Part shown: one piece after another, positions 27,175 through 36,730 of the stretch | Numbering within the stretch: the first letter of the stretch is position 1 | How the letters are laid out: the number at the start of each line of letters is the position of its first letter | Source: Candidatus Zixiibacteriota bacterium | GTDB taxonomy: Bacteria; Zixibacteria; MSB-5A5; GN15; PGXB01 | DNA: 64,000 bases | NCBI GenBank assembly: GCA_016933955.1 | Contig: JAFGTT010000014.1 | Span: forward strand, 54,664-118,663 | Reading direction: 5' to 3' | Notes under the pieces: generated by a model | What the model was told of the DNA's origin: nothing | The model's input: only the letters and a program-made list of their open reading frames with translations | The model's database searches: none | Translations under genes and position numbers: made by a program

Positions 27175-29745
27175 ATGAAATTACTTCAAAAGATTTTTCC
27201 CGCCCTTGTCCTGCTGGCCGGTGTTTCGGGCTGGACAAGAAGTCTCTACCAGGAAGATATTCAGGCCCACCTTTATAATGTTGATGATCCCCCCTATGCC
27301 ACAATAGCCGTCCATAACATAGGTAAGATTGGTCTGACGGTATCCAATGTAGGCATACTGGGTTTATCCGATATGGGTTTGACAATTGATCCATTGACCG
27401 GCGAATCCGCTCCATCATTGAGTTTTCCGCTCAATTACAACATGGAATATCTCTATGAAGCGGCTCTCTGGGTAGGGGGCATTGTCGGGCATGACACTTT
27501 GGTATCGACGGCAGGCGGATCCGGTCGGTGGGGCGTTCATGAATTTTGGCCCCTTCCGTACCCCGAGGGCGATATAAAACACTGGTCGACGCTTGATCCA
27601 CAATCGCCGGAATTCGACAGCGCCGTTTCACAGCAGGATTTTGTGGCCGTCTATACCGATACCATTACCGATGTCAACATCACCGGATATGATGATGAAA
27701 CCGGGCGTCTGCATCGGCCCCTTAGGCTGGAAGTTAAACAGAGCAGTTATACCTGGGGTTATGATTACGCCGAAGATTTTGTAATAATTAATTACGACAT
27801 TTCCAATATTGAGCTGCGACATCTGAATGATGTCTATATCGGCTTTTATGTCGACAATGATTGCGGGACCGGGGGATATTACGGCGACGATGATGTTTGC
27901 GGCTTTAAAAAATCGTTATACTCCAAATACATTCCCGGCCTGGTGGATACCCTTGATATTGTCTGGGCGGCTGATAACGATGGCGATCCTAATCCGTTCA
28001 CGGGAACGTATGCCGGACTGTTTTCCCCTACGTCGGTTATCGCGACAAAGGTCTTGCGGACTCCGACGGATCGGACAGGTTATACCTTCAACTGGTGGAT
28101 TACAAGCTGGGATGTCGATTATGATTGGGGACCACGGCGTAATAGTCCGAGTGGTGTCAGGTATTTCAACCGCCGTTTGGGGACACCACAATCCGATGAG
28201 GATCGCTATTACATGATGGCCAACCGAGAATTCGATTACGATCAATCAACGGCCAATTATGATCGTTCCGCGGAAGGCTGGCTGGCACCGCCCAGTTTTG
28301 CCTCGCAAATCGCCGGCGGAGCCGAAATCAGATACCTTTTATCCTTCGGCCCATTTGACATGGATCCCGGTGAGACCCTTCCCCTGACCATCGCCATCGT
28401 AGCCGGGCAGAATTTTTATTCTGATGGCGGTATCGGCGGTACCCCGACCTGGCGCGACTTCACCGACCTCCAGCTGAATACCCTGTGGGCTCAATGGATT
28501 TTTGACAACCCCGGGGTCGATACCGATGGTGATGGTTACAGTGGTGAATTCCATATCTTCTGCATGAATCCAAAAATGTCGCGGATCGATACTATAATAA
28601 CCGGGATTGATACAACCTATGACACCGTTTATACCTGCACCAAAAGCGATACCCTCTGGTATAAAGGTGATGGAATCCCCGATTTCCGTGGAGCCGTTCC
28701 ACCCAAAAGCCCCGTAATAAAAACCCATCCCCGGATAAACGAATATAATCATGGGGAAATCACGGTTCAATGGAATGGCTATGAAACGGAGCTTTCTGCA
28801 GATCAGTTCAGCCAGTTGCTCGATTTTGAGGGCTATCGGATTTATATTTCACGCTCCGGACAGGTTAATGATTTCACTCTGGTGACGTCATTCGATTGTG
28901 ACGATTATGATCGTTATGAATATGACACCGACCTTGAATCATGGGTAATTAAAAATCCCCCATATACTTTAAAACTGCTGAGAAATATGTACGGCGACGA
29001 TTTTGATCCGGCGCCTTATTTCGACCCCGAACATCTCTTCGCCTTTTTTAATCAATCAACGGGTGATTGGGAAACCTATTTTTTTAAAGACCATGACTGG
29101 AATCAATCGAATCTTTACGATACGACCCGAATACACAAAATTTATCCGGATCAACCATATCCGTCGACCCTTAATCTCGACACGGCTTACATGTTTTATC
29201 CGGATGAGGTCACTTCCGAGGGCAATTTGAAATATTTCGAGTATGAATACACTTTGAAAAAACTGATACCCTCAATTCCATATTATGTCGCGGTAACGGC
29301 TTTCGACCAGGGGCAACCTCATAAAAACCTCCCCGCTCTCGAGACCGATCCATCGGAAAGCGCCGTCAGGGAATTTGCCCAGAATGCTACCGATATCGTT
29401 TTAAGTGAAAAACCCGACATCATAGTCTACCCCAATCCCTATCGAATTGACGGCAATTATCGAAGTTATTATGAAGGCTGGGAGGAACCTGAACTAATGG
29501 CCGAACGAACCAGGGCCCTCCATTTCACCAATCTGCCGCCAAAATGCACTATTCGGATATTCAGTATTGACGGGGATTTTATTGATAAAGTCGAACATGA
29601 TTTCGTTCCCGGTGACCCGGGCAGTATGCATGAAAGCTGGGATTTGATTTCTCGCAATGAAATGTCCATCACATCGGGGATTTACTATTTTACGGTGGAT
29701 TCTGAATATGGTCAGCAGGTGGGCAAATTCGTTATCATCTACTGA
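27175..29745 (+). CDS. Large secreted protein with FlgD/T9SS-like C-terminal domain (paralog 3 of 3, divergent)
   Basis: 856 residues with the same architecture but lower similarity: AVHNIGKIGLTVSNVGILG, LWVGGIVGHDTLVST, SQQDFVAVYTDTITD, DNPGVDTDGDGYSGEFHIF, LWYKGDGIPDFRGAVPP, VYPNPYRIDGNY and the end GKFVIIY. The CGYDS/CHYD cysteine pair of paralogs 1-2 is not kept as such. A signal peptide (MKLLQKIFPALVLLAGVSG) is visible. With only 22 bases after paralog 2 and no terminator, the two are cotranscribed. Its last codons overlap the 3' end of the convergent MFS gene by 7 bases. Confidence 0.8.
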   Translation: MKLLQKIFPALVLLAGVSGWTRSLYQEDIQAHLYNVDDPPYATIAVHNIGKIGLTVSNVGILGLSDMGLTIDPLTGESAPSLSFPLNYNMEYLYEAALWVGGIVGHDTLVSTAGGSGRWGVHEFWPLPYPEGDIKHWSTLDPQSPEFDSAVSQQDFVAVYTDTITDVNITGYDDETGRLHRPLRLEVKQSSYTWGYDYAEDFVIINYDISNIELRHLNDVYIGFYVDNDCGTGGYYGDDDVCGFKKSLYSKYIPGLVDTLDIVWAADNDGDPNPFTGTYAGLFSPTSVIATKVLRTPTDRTGYTFNWWITSWDVDYDWGPRRNSPSGVRYFNRRLGTPQSDEDRYYMMANREFDYDQSTANYDRSAEGWLAPPSFASQIAGGAEIRYLLSFGPFDMDPGETLPLTIAIVAGQNFYSDGGIGGTPTWRDFTDLQLNTLWAQWIFDNPGVDTDGDGYSGEFHIFCMNPKMSRIDTIITGIDTTYDTVYTCTKSDTLWYKGDGIPDFRGAVPPKSPVIKTHPRINEYNHGEITVQWNGYETELSADQFSQLLDFEGYRIYISRSGQVNDFTLVTSFDCDDYDRYEYDTDLESWVIKNPPYTLKLLRNMYGDDFDPAPYFDPEHLFAFFNQSTGDWETYFFKDHDWNQSNLYDTTRIHKIYPDQPYPSTLNLDTAYMFYPDEVTSEGNLKYFEYEYTLKKLIPSIPYYVAVTAFDQGQPHKNLPALETDPSESAVREFAQNATDIVLSEKPDIIVYPNPYRIDGNYRSYYEGWEEPELMAERTRALHFTNLPPKCTIRIFSIDGDFIDKVEHDFVPGDPGSMHESWDLISRNEMSITSGIYYFTVDSEYGQQVGKFVIIY

Positions 29746-30959
29746 TGAGGCTGGCGTAAATTTAGGGATTTTGGTATACGGCGGGTTAGGTTACCGAATC
29801 CAGCGGCGGCTACAAGCGCGAGAATTGAGACGAAGCCCCAGGAGTATATAAAATCTGGTTTGGCCAGATCAAGCAACAGGCCTCCCAGAAGGGGCCCCAG
29901 CGACCATCCGGCCGTCACCGAAAACCCATAGATTCCCATAAATCTTCCTATTCTACCCGGAGGTGCCAAGTTGGCGGTAATGGCCAGAGCCGGAGGCGAA
30001 ATAAAATTTTCCCCGATTGTTAAAACCGCAATACCGATGGCGAAGGCCATAAATGTGGCTGTGGCACCGATTATTATATATGCAACGGCATATATCACGG
30101 AACCCAAAAGCATTTGAATTGACAGCCGGACACTGCGAAGCAGGCGGGTAATGGGTAGTTGAAGAAAAGTGACCATCAACCCATTCAAGGTAAAGAGAAA
30201 ACCAAGCTGTTTTTTGGTTATGCCCATAAAATCCACGGAATATAGAGAAAATGGGGCAATAAATTGAGATACCACCAGATACAGTATAAAAACCAATAAA
30301 GCATGATGAACAATAAGCTCATAACCCTTAAATTGAAAAATATGCCCGAATTGAAATTTATCATTGGAAATATAGTCCATCTTGATTCCCTTCAGAAACA
30401 GGGCGATAATAATGCTGGAAATGAGAGTCATGCCACCGGAAATTATAAATAAAACGGCGTACGTTTGCTCGGCAAAAAAACCTCCCAACGCCGGACCAAG
30501 GGCCCAGCCGAAATTACCCGCCACTCTGATAATGGAATATCCTTCTGTCCTTTTATCCATTCCCACGAGATCGGCCACTGTGGCATTGGCGGCCGGTTGA
30601 AACAGTGCTCCGAAAACGGAATTGAAAATAATCAGGACGGCAATGGCCCGGAAACCCCAATCCCCATAGATGGCATAAGCCAGTACCAAGAAACTAATCG
30701 ATCGAATGATCTGGGAGTAAACCATTTGATGATAGCGCCCGAAACGATCGGAAAGCTCTCCCCCGATAGATTGAAAAACCGACCTGATAATGGCTGTGAA
30801 TCCAAAAAAGAGACCGATATGAGTCAGCGACATCCCCAGCGTGGAATGAAAATAAAGAGATAAAAAGGGAATGCTGATGGAAAATCCTACTGAGGATGCT
30901 ATCCAACCTATGGCCAGGACCCAGAGACGACGGTCGAATTGTTTTAGATATGTCAGCAT
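29739..30959 (-). CDS. Major facilitator superfamily transporter
   Basis: 406 residues with twelve predicted spans. The loop 2-3 signature is present as GGELSDRFGRYHQMV, and the second half repeats the fold (ILYLVVSQFIAPFSLYSVDF, GFSVTAGWSLGPLLGGLLL). The sequence resembles small drug/proton antiporters of the MFS_1 group, but the substrate cannot be read. The start ATG is 7 bases after the glycosyltransferase gene, so the two are a likely transcription unit. Convergent overlap with paralog 3 of the secreted family. Confidence 0.8.
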   Translation of the reverse strand: MLTYLKQFDRRLWVLAIGWIASSVGFSISIPFLSLYFHSTLGMSLTHIGLFFGFTAIIRSVFQSIGGELSDRFGRYHQMVYSQIIRSISFLVLAYAIYGDWGFRAIAVLIIFNSVFGALFQPAANATVADLVGMDKRTEGYSIIRVAGNFGWALGPALGGFFAEQTYAVLFIISGGMTLISSIIIALFLKGIKMDYISNDKFQFGHIFQFKGYELIVHHALLVFILYLVVSQFIAPFSLYSVDFMGITKKQLGFLFTLNGLMVTFLQLPITRLLRSVRLSIQMLLGSVIYAVAYIIIGATATFMAFAIGIAVLTIGENFISPPALAITANLAPPGRIGRFMGIYGFSVTAGWSLGPLLGGLLLDLAKPDFIYSWGFVSILALVAAAGFGNLTRRIPKSLNLRQPHQ

Positions 30960-30966
30960 AAAGATT

Positions 30967-32148
30967 TCAGGCCTGCATCAATTCCCCGACCAAATCATCA
31001 GCAATAGTTTCAAAACCATCCAAGGGCAACCGCCCAAATCCCCGATTGGCCATGTCTTTCAATCCTCCTTCGGTTCGTAATTTTCTGATCAGAGTCGGCA
31101 AACCGTCAGCCTCCCGCCTTGACCGAAGATCGACTGCCACACCCCGATCAATAAGGAATTGACGGTTAAACGGTGAAAAGGTCCCGATCAGCGGATGGAG
31201 AATGAACATCGGCAATCCCAGCCCGGCCGCCCAGTTACTCCGTTCATGCGAGGGCGCTACAAAGAAATCCAGATAGCGGAATAACCGCGAGACAAGCCCG
31301 TTTTCCTCCTCTCCACTCCCAAAGGAAACGGAAACCGGTACACCTGAAGACAGAGCCTCTTCAATTACATTTTCACCGGTCTGAATATCATATTGCAGTA
31401 AGCTGGTGTACTTGGTAAGCATCTTCTGCAGATAACCGTCTTGCCGACAAAAAATCAAGGCCCGGTTTCCCGATTGACTCAAGGATCTGGCCCCAAGGAT
31501 TATCCGATTGACATGTTCCCGCGGTTCGGCGCCGGATGAGAAAAATCCTCCGGTCAGCGGGCTGTCATCATCTATTCGCGAAATCCTCGATTTGAAGCAA
31601 TTTTCAGCCTGATTCAACAGCCCCTTTTCAATACATAATCCCGTGGCAATCACATTCGCCGACGGGATTCCTGCCGAGACCAGATAATCGCGAGCATTTC
31701 CAAGAGGAACATATATTTTGCGACAACCCTTCCGGATAGCTTCCGGTGGCACCGCAATTTCCCCATGTTGATAGAATGTCGGCACCAAATCGGCAATCAT
31801 ACCTACCAGAACCGGATGGGCGACCAGTGTTGGGGAGTCTGCGTTTATCACATAATCACGTATATCGCGGGCCAGAATCCCGGCAGCCCGGCTGTAATCT
31901 TTATCAGCGCGGTTTTGTCTTAGCCTATGATATCCGTATCCCAATAAACCTCCCTGACTGCCAGCGCGATATAACCAGCGGATAAAACGCCATGAAATAT
32001 GCGGAATACCCTTCGACAGGCGAAAAACATCATTAATTTTCAGTTCGATTTTATCGCTGCATTTGGATTTAAGACAATCAACCACGCCATCAAGATAGAA
32101 GGGGTGACCGCGGCCTATGTTGGTATATATAATATTCAGGATTCTCAT
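30967..32148 (-). CDS. GT-B glycosyltransferase-like protein (MurG/MGDG synthase-like)
   Basis: 393 residues. The N-terminus reads MRILNIIYTNIGRGHPFYLDG, a glycine-rich loop plus His like the GGGH loop of GT28-type enzymes such as MurG and MGDG synthase. The C-terminal half has the expected sugar-nucleotide region, FFVAPSHERSNWAAGLGLP, followed by a hydrophobic FILHPLIG segment. Donor and acceptor are unknown; a lipid or surface-glycan acceptor is plausible. Upstream of and cotranscribed with the MFS gene, which may hint at export of the product (inference). Confidence 0.6.
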   Translation of the reverse strand: MRILNIIYTNIGRGHPFYLDGVVDCLKSKCSDKIELKINDVFRLSKGIPHISWRFIRWLYRAGSQGGLLGYGYHRLRQNRADKDYSRAAGILARDIRDYVINADSPTLVAHPVLVGMIADLVPTFYQHGEIAVPPEAIRKGCRKIYVPLGNARDYLVSAGIPSANVIATGLCIEKGLLNQAENCFKSRISRIDDDSPLTGGFFSSGAEPREHVNRIILGARSLSQSGNRALIFCRQDGYLQKMLTKYTSLLQYDIQTGENVIEEALSSGVPVSVSFGSGEEENGLVSRLFRYLDFFVAPSHERSNWAAGLGLPMFILHPLIGTFSPFNRQFLIDRGVAVDLRSRREADGLPTLIRKLRTEGGLKDMANRGFGRLPLDGFETIADDLVGELMQA

Positions 32149-32278
32149 TTTGCCATTATTAGCCCAAGTTGCGTTTCAAAGCCATTATCAACATAAAATA
32201 ACCAACGGTACATAAAAAAAACAGGTCTAAGAAATTAATTCTCAAACCCGCCGTCAAATCATCCCGGTCAATGGATTC

Positions 32279-32722
32279 TTAAGATTGTTTTACCAGGTCA
32301 AAAACACGTTCCAATGATACCACGAATATTTTTTTGTTCTGCTGAATAATGGCACCCTCAAAGATATCTGCCTTAAAATCCGACTCACTTCCCTGATCCG
32401 CAATAACGTTTTCGTCGGTAATCCTCAGGATTTCATCGACCGAATCGACCGTCAGACCGAACAGGTTACCATCCCATTCAATGACCAGAATCCTATTCGA
32501 CTGCTCATAATGTATATAATCGTCAAAAAGAATGCCGGTCAATGAAATAATCGGAATATTATTGCCGCGATAAGCGAATGTGCCGTTTCCACCATGAAGC
32601 TCATTTGCGGGACCGCCGGCAATATCAGATGATATAATTTCGGCTACCCGGGAAACTTCGATCCCCATCCAGAATCCCTTTATTCTGGCGCAGAGATACT
32701 GCCCTTTATTACCTGGATTCAT
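32279..32722 (-). CDS. Lone CheW-like domain protein
   Basis: 147 residues. It has the CheW SH3-like barrel pattern: YLCARIKGFWMGIEVSRVAEI, the middle RGNNIPIISLTGILF strand pair, and RILVIEWDGNLFGLTVDSVDEI. CheW couples receptors to CheA. No chemotaxis kinase, receptor or response regulator is nearby. The start was moved to MNPGNKG because AAAGGTGA lies 5 bases upstream. It has its own small locus; possible roles are as a distant chemotaxis component or a sensor scaffold. Confidence 0.8.
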   Translation of the reverse strand: MNPGNKGQYLCARIKGFWMGIEVSRVAEIISSDIAGGPANELHGGNGTFAYRGNNIPIISLTGILFDDYIHYEQSNRILVIEWDGNLFGLTVDSVDEILRITDENVIADQGSESDFKADIFEGAIIQQNKKIFVVSLERVFDLVKQS

Positions 32723-32886
32723 ATTTTCACCTTTCATTTCAATCCGACATCGGCAATGGAAACCAGCAACATTTATATCATTCCGCTATTTATTTTGCCT
32801 GATAGTTAATACAAAATACGCTTTTAATGAAATTAACGCCATTTATTTATCAGTTGGGGGAAATAGAAGGAATAAATTAAAGACAA

Positions 32887-33654
32887 TTATATCCCGCCAA
32901 CAAGCTCAATCAATTTCAGGGCTGATGTCGGCGAATGACCGCTGTAATGATTATTAAAATAGGCGTATACCTCACCCCGGCTACGACTGAATTCCTCTAA
33001 GACATGTGACCACCACTTCAAATCCTCATGATGATCCTCCCTTATATAGCTGAAATCGCCGGGTATTTTTTTTCGATCTCCAAGAAATCTTACATAGGCG
33101 AAGTCGGCCGTAAATTCACTCTGTCGGGGCATCCAGGGATGATCCACCTGAACCAGCGCGATATTTCTCACTCGTAGAAGGTCGTAAAAGCTATTTCCCA
33201 GCCATTTTCGGTTACGGATTTCAACTGCGAATTTCAAATCATCGGGCAGGTTTTCTATCAATTGTTTTAGAATATCGAAATGGTCCTCGGGATTAAAATT
33301 ATAGGGGAATTGAAGCAGGAGAGGGCCAAGTTTGTTTTCAAGAAGCCGTATGCCGGCAATAAAGGCGCCGGCATTGTCCAGGCGCGTTTCAATATCACCC
33401 TCATGGGTGACGCTCGATGGGAATTTGGCGGTAAAAACGAATCCTTCGGGAGTGGTATTGCGCCAGCGACAGATCGTGTCTGGATTGGGAATACGATAAT
33501 AGGTTGAATCGATCTCGACCGTCCTGAAGATGGAGGAATAAAATCTTAGAAAATCGGCGCGAGGACAAAATTGAGGGTAAAAATTCCCAAGCCAATCCTG
33601 ATAACTATAGCCTGATGTCCCTACCAATATTTCCGAGGATTTATCATAATTCAT
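32887..33654 (-). CDS. DUF72 family protein
   Basis: 255 residues from the proposed start MNYDKSSEILVGTSGYSY; an in-frame start 13 codons earlier exists but the domain begins at ILVGTSGYSYQDW. DUF72 hallmarks: TVEIDSTYYRIPN, FKF-like VFTAKFPSSVTHE, GPLLLQFPYNF, FAVEIRNRKWL and the final YAYFNNHYSGHSPTSA. It is a TIM-barrel family of unknown biochemical function found widely in bacteria and archaea. No clear Shine-Dalgarno sequence for either start. Confidence 0.85.
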   Translation of the reverse strand: MNYDKSSEILVGTSGYSYQDWLGNFYPQFCPRADFLRFYSSIFRTVEIDSTYYRIPNPDTICRWRNTTPEGFVFTAKFPSSVTHEGDIETRLDNAGAFIAGIRLLENKLGPLLLQFPYNFNPEDHFDILKQLIENLPDDLKFAVEIRNRKWLGNSFYDLLRVRNIALVQVDHPWMPRQSEFTADFAYVRFLGDRKKIPGDFSYIREDHHEDLKWWSHVLEEFSRSRGEVYAYFNNHYSGHSPTSALKLIELVGGI

Positions 33655-33782
33655 ATAGAAGAAAACAAAAATGTCCGGCAAATGTTCATTCAAACCAAAT
33701 CTGCCTGAAAAAAAGAAATTCGCCTCCTTGATAACTTTTCATTTTTATTGTATTATGCCGCAAATATTGAAAGGAACATATT

Positions 33783-34910
33783 ATGAAAGACAAACGTAAT
33801 TCAATTCTGGCCAGAAATCTGGTTGAATATTCATGCAAAATCCAACCGGGCGAAATTCTTTATCTTGAGATCAAAGGCAGGGAAACGCTTGAACTGGCCA
33901 AAGAAATAGTCCGGATCAATACGGAAAAAGGCGGGGTCACTTTCTGGTATTACAATGATGAATCAATCAGCCGCCAGTTTCTTATGACGGCGACAGAACA
34001 GCAGATGAAAATTATGGCCGATTATCATTTGGACATGATGAAAAAGGCCTCGGCCTATCTGGGACTGCGCGGTTCGGATAATCCCTTCGATCTGGCGGAC
34101 ATCCCCCCCGCTCAGCTTGATAAATTCCAGAAGATATTTTACAAACCGGTTCATCTTGAGGAACGAGTTAAACGTACCAAATGGTGTGTTCTGAGATTCC
34201 CCAACAATGCCATGGCCCAGCTGGCGGAAACCTCGCAGGAAAAATTCGAGAATTTCTATTATGATGTTTGCAACCTGAATTATGCCAAAATGTCGAAGGC
34301 TATGGATCCGCTGGTGGAATTGGTTAATAAAACCGATCGGGTGCATATTATTTCGCCGGGAACTGGTCTGCAATTTTCTATAAAGGGTATCCCGGTGGTA
34401 AAATGCGATGGCACCAGGAATATTCCCGACGGCGAGGTATATACTGCACCGGTCCGTGAATCCATCAACGGCACGATTACCTATAACTCGCCCTCTCTTC
34501 ACGAAGGTTATGTTTATAATAATATCAGTTTTACCTTCAAGGATGGCAAAATTATCAAAGCTACCGCGGCTTCATACGAGGACAAACTCAACAAGATCCT
34601 TGATACCGATGAAAACGCCCGCTATGTCGGTGAGTTTGCTATTGGCGTGAATCCATTTGTCCTGCATCCGATGAAAGATACCCTATTCGACGAGAAAATC
34701 AAAGGATCAATACACCTGACACCCGGTTGCTGTTACGATGAGGCTCCTAACGGCAATGTTTCGGCTATCCACTGGGATCTGGTTCTGATTCAAAGGGCTG
34801 ATTATGGCGGCGGCGAATTGTACTTCGATGACAAGTTAATTCGAAAGGACGGTATCTTCACCGATCCCAAATTGGAGCAAGCCTTCTCCGAAGAAAATCT
34901 TAAATCATGA
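33783..34910 (+). CDS. M29-family metallo-aminopeptidase
   Basis: 375 residues resembling thermophilic aminopeptidase T/AmpS. Metal-ligand segments are NIPDGEVYTAPVRESINGT, VGEFAIGVNPFV, and the closing GSIHLTPG...AIHWDLVLIQ. The enzyme removes N-terminal residues from peptides in the cytoplasm using a two-metal centre. An AAAGGA ribosome-binding site is well placed. Single gene, facing the LOG-family gene across a shared terminator. The usual C-terminal length of the family is kept. Confidence 0.85.
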   Translation: MKDKRNSILARNLVEYSCKIQPGEILYLEIKGRETLELAKEIVRINTEKGGVTFWYYNDESISRQFLMTATEQQMKIMADYHLDMMKKASAYLGLRGSDNPFDLADIPPAQLDKFQKIFYKPVHLEERVKRTKWCVLRFPNNAMAQLAETSQEKFENFYYDVCNLNYAKMSKAMDPLVELVNKTDRVHIISPGTGLQFSIKGIPVVKCDGTRNIPDGEVYTAPVRESINGTITYNSPSLHEGYVYNNISFTFKDGKIIKATAASYEDKLNKILDTDENARYVGEFAIGVNPFVLHPMKDTLFDEKIKGSIHLTPGCCYDEAPNGNVSAIHWDLVLIQRADYGGGELYFDDKLIRKDGIFTDPKLEQAFSEENLKS

Positions 34911-34927
34911 TAGTTCTTTAAATTATT

Positions 34928-34955
34928 AAGGCCGGATTGATATCAATCCGGCCTT
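34928..34955. terminator. Bidirectional terminator between M29 peptidase and LOG gene
   Basis: A perfect 28-base palindrome (AAGGCCGGATTGAT and its complement back to back), 18 bases past the plus-strand stop and 22 bases past the minus-strand stop. Confidence 0.8.
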
Positions 34956-34976
34956 CCATATTGCTATCATAATTTT

Positions 34977-35675
34977 TTATATGGCTTTCGATCGCCGAAC
35001 CTGGCGATAACTGTCCTTTACAATCCGAACGACTTCTTCGGGATCGTCGGTCATGGAAAACAATGAAAGATCATCCTTGGCCAAAGTTCCCACCTTAATC
35101 GGACCGGAGATAATCCAGTCAATGAGTCCTCCCCAAAACTCGGAACCGACCAGAATCACGGGAAAATGAAATATTTTCTTGGTCTGAATCAAGGTTAATG
35201 ATTCGAACAGCTCATCCAGCGTTCCGAATCCGCCGGGCATAATCACAAAGGCGGCGGCATACTTGACAAACATGACTTTGCGGGCAAAGAAATAGCGGAA
35301 ATCTAGAGATATATCCTGATACTGATTGGCCAGTTGTTCCGAAGGAACCTCAATATTAAGGCCGACTGATTTTGAATTGCCTTCAAAAGCACCGCGATTG
35401 GCAGCCTCCATAATACTTGGCCCGCCTCCGGTTATTATCGAAAAACCTGAATCGGACAATTTCCGGGCTATTTCCCGTGCCAGCGTATAATACCTCGAAC
35501 TTTCAGGCAAAGCCGACGAGCCAAAAATGGAAACCGCCGGTTTCAAATATCTGAGAGTATCGAAACCCTCGACAAATTCAGACATAATCCTGAAAACCGA
35601 CCAGAGATCATGATCTGTATGGATATTATTGCCTGGCCCCCGGCTATTATCCGCTTTATGATTTTCATTTTTCAT
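34977..35675 (-). CDS. LOG-family Rossmann protein (TIGR00730-type nucleotide phosphoribohydrolase)
   Basis: 232 residues with both LOG signatures: GGGPSIMEAANRGAFEG near residue 90 and MPGGFGTLDELFE near 150. Family members split nucleoside monophosphates, for instance cytokinin ribotides, into free base and ribose-5-phosphate; in bacteria the physiological substrate is often unclear. It is the last gene of a possible minus-strand run M20 - SDR - EamA - LOG, though gaps of 60-85 bases separate the last three. Confidence 0.85.
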   Translation of the reverse strand: MKNENHKADNSRGPGNNIHTDHDLWSVFRIMSEFVEGFDTLRYLKPAVSIFGSSALPESSRYYTLAREIARKLSDSGFSIITGGGPSIMEAANRGAFEGNSKSVGLNIEVPSEQLANQYQDISLDFRYFFARKVMFVKYAAAFVIMPGGFGTLDELFESLTLIQTKKIFHFPVILVGSEFWGGLIDWIISGPIKVGTLAKDDLSLFSMTDDPEEVVRIVKDSYRQVRRSKAI

Positions 35676-35759
35676 AAAGAAAGAACTCCTTCATATATTC
35701 TAATAATCCGCCCTATTATAACACAATAATCGTCAAAATGCTGAATCGGCTCAAGCCCA

Positions 35760-36671
35760 TTATTTGATTTCCGTTATAATTACGCCGGCCAGGGCTATTA
35801 TTCCACCAATTACAAAGGCCCGGCTGATTGGTTCGGCCAGAGTGACAGCCGCCACCGCCGCGGCAATAATCGGCTGAATATTCTGCATTATGGCCAGTCG
35901 CGAAGCCTCCATATTCTTTAACAACCAATACCACAGAAAATAGGCCAGAATCGAAACCAGGATTGCCATATACAAGACTGAAAACCACCCCATCCAGGTT
36001 ACATGACCGAAATCGAAAGACAGAGCCCGGTAAAAACCATAGGGCAAATATAAAACGGAGCCGTACAGGAGGGCCAGACCGGTGACTCGAAAGGCGCCGT
36101 ATTTCAAGGCCAGCGGTTTGGCCATGACAGTTGCGGCCGCCCAGGCCACCACAGCCATTAGAACCAGAAGGTCACCCAGAATATAATTGGTATCGTATTC
36201 TATTTTGCCGCCCGAAAGGATAATATAAACGCCGGAAAAGGCTATAATAATTCCTGCCGATCTTCGAACAGTTGGTTTTTCTCGCAGGAATATTACAGCC
36301 AGAAGGTAAATGAATATCGGAACCATGGCAAATAACAAACCGGAATGGCTCGCCAGAGTCAGTGATTGACCAACCAGATATATGACCTGGTTGAGTGGTA
36401 TTATTATTAGACCCAAAAGGAATATTCTAAAATGATCCCGGATCGGTATCAATTTCCTCTTCCTCAGGTGAAATAATATCGGGGCATATATGGCCGAGGA
36501 AATTATAAATCGCAGAAAGGCGTAGGTATATGGTTCGATTTCATTCAGGCCCAGTTTGGCAACCGGAAAGGCAATGGCGGTTATTACTTGATGGATCAGG
36601 ATTGTCGAGTATAAAAACCGGGTCGAAAACGAGCCTGATTCAATCGACCGGGGTAATTTATTGACAATCAA
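35760..36671 (-). CDS. EamA-type DMT family transporter
   Basis: 303 residues, ten predicted spans in two EamA repeats (about 25-150 and 160-300). Typical elements are PLNQVIYLVGQSLTLASHSG in the first half and AILVSILAYFLWYWLLKN near the end, the latter close to the family consensus. Substrate unknown; relatives export amino acids or metabolites. The frame starts with TTG at 36671, with only a weak GGTGA upstream; no ATG precedes the first span, so TTG is the best choice. Confidence 0.85.
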   Translation of the reverse strand: MIVNKLPRSIESGSFSTRFLYSTILIHQVITAIAFPVAKLGLNEIEPYTYAFLRFIISSAIYAPILFHLRKRKLIPIRDHFRIFLLGLIIIPLNQVIYLVGQSLTLASHSGLLFAMVPIFIYLLAVIFLREKPTVRRSAGIIIAFSGVYIILSGGKIEYDTNYILGDLLVLMAVVAWAAATVMAKPLALKYGAFRVTGLALLYGSVLYLPYGFYRALSFDFGHVTWMGWFSVLYMAILVSILAYFLWYWLLKNMEASRLAIMQNIQPIIAAAVAAVTLAEPISRAFVIGGIIALAGVIITEIK

Positions 36672-36730
36672 AGAATATCACCATCGGCAGTGCTTTAATA
36701 TTCTGCAATATAATATATTACGACAATAAG

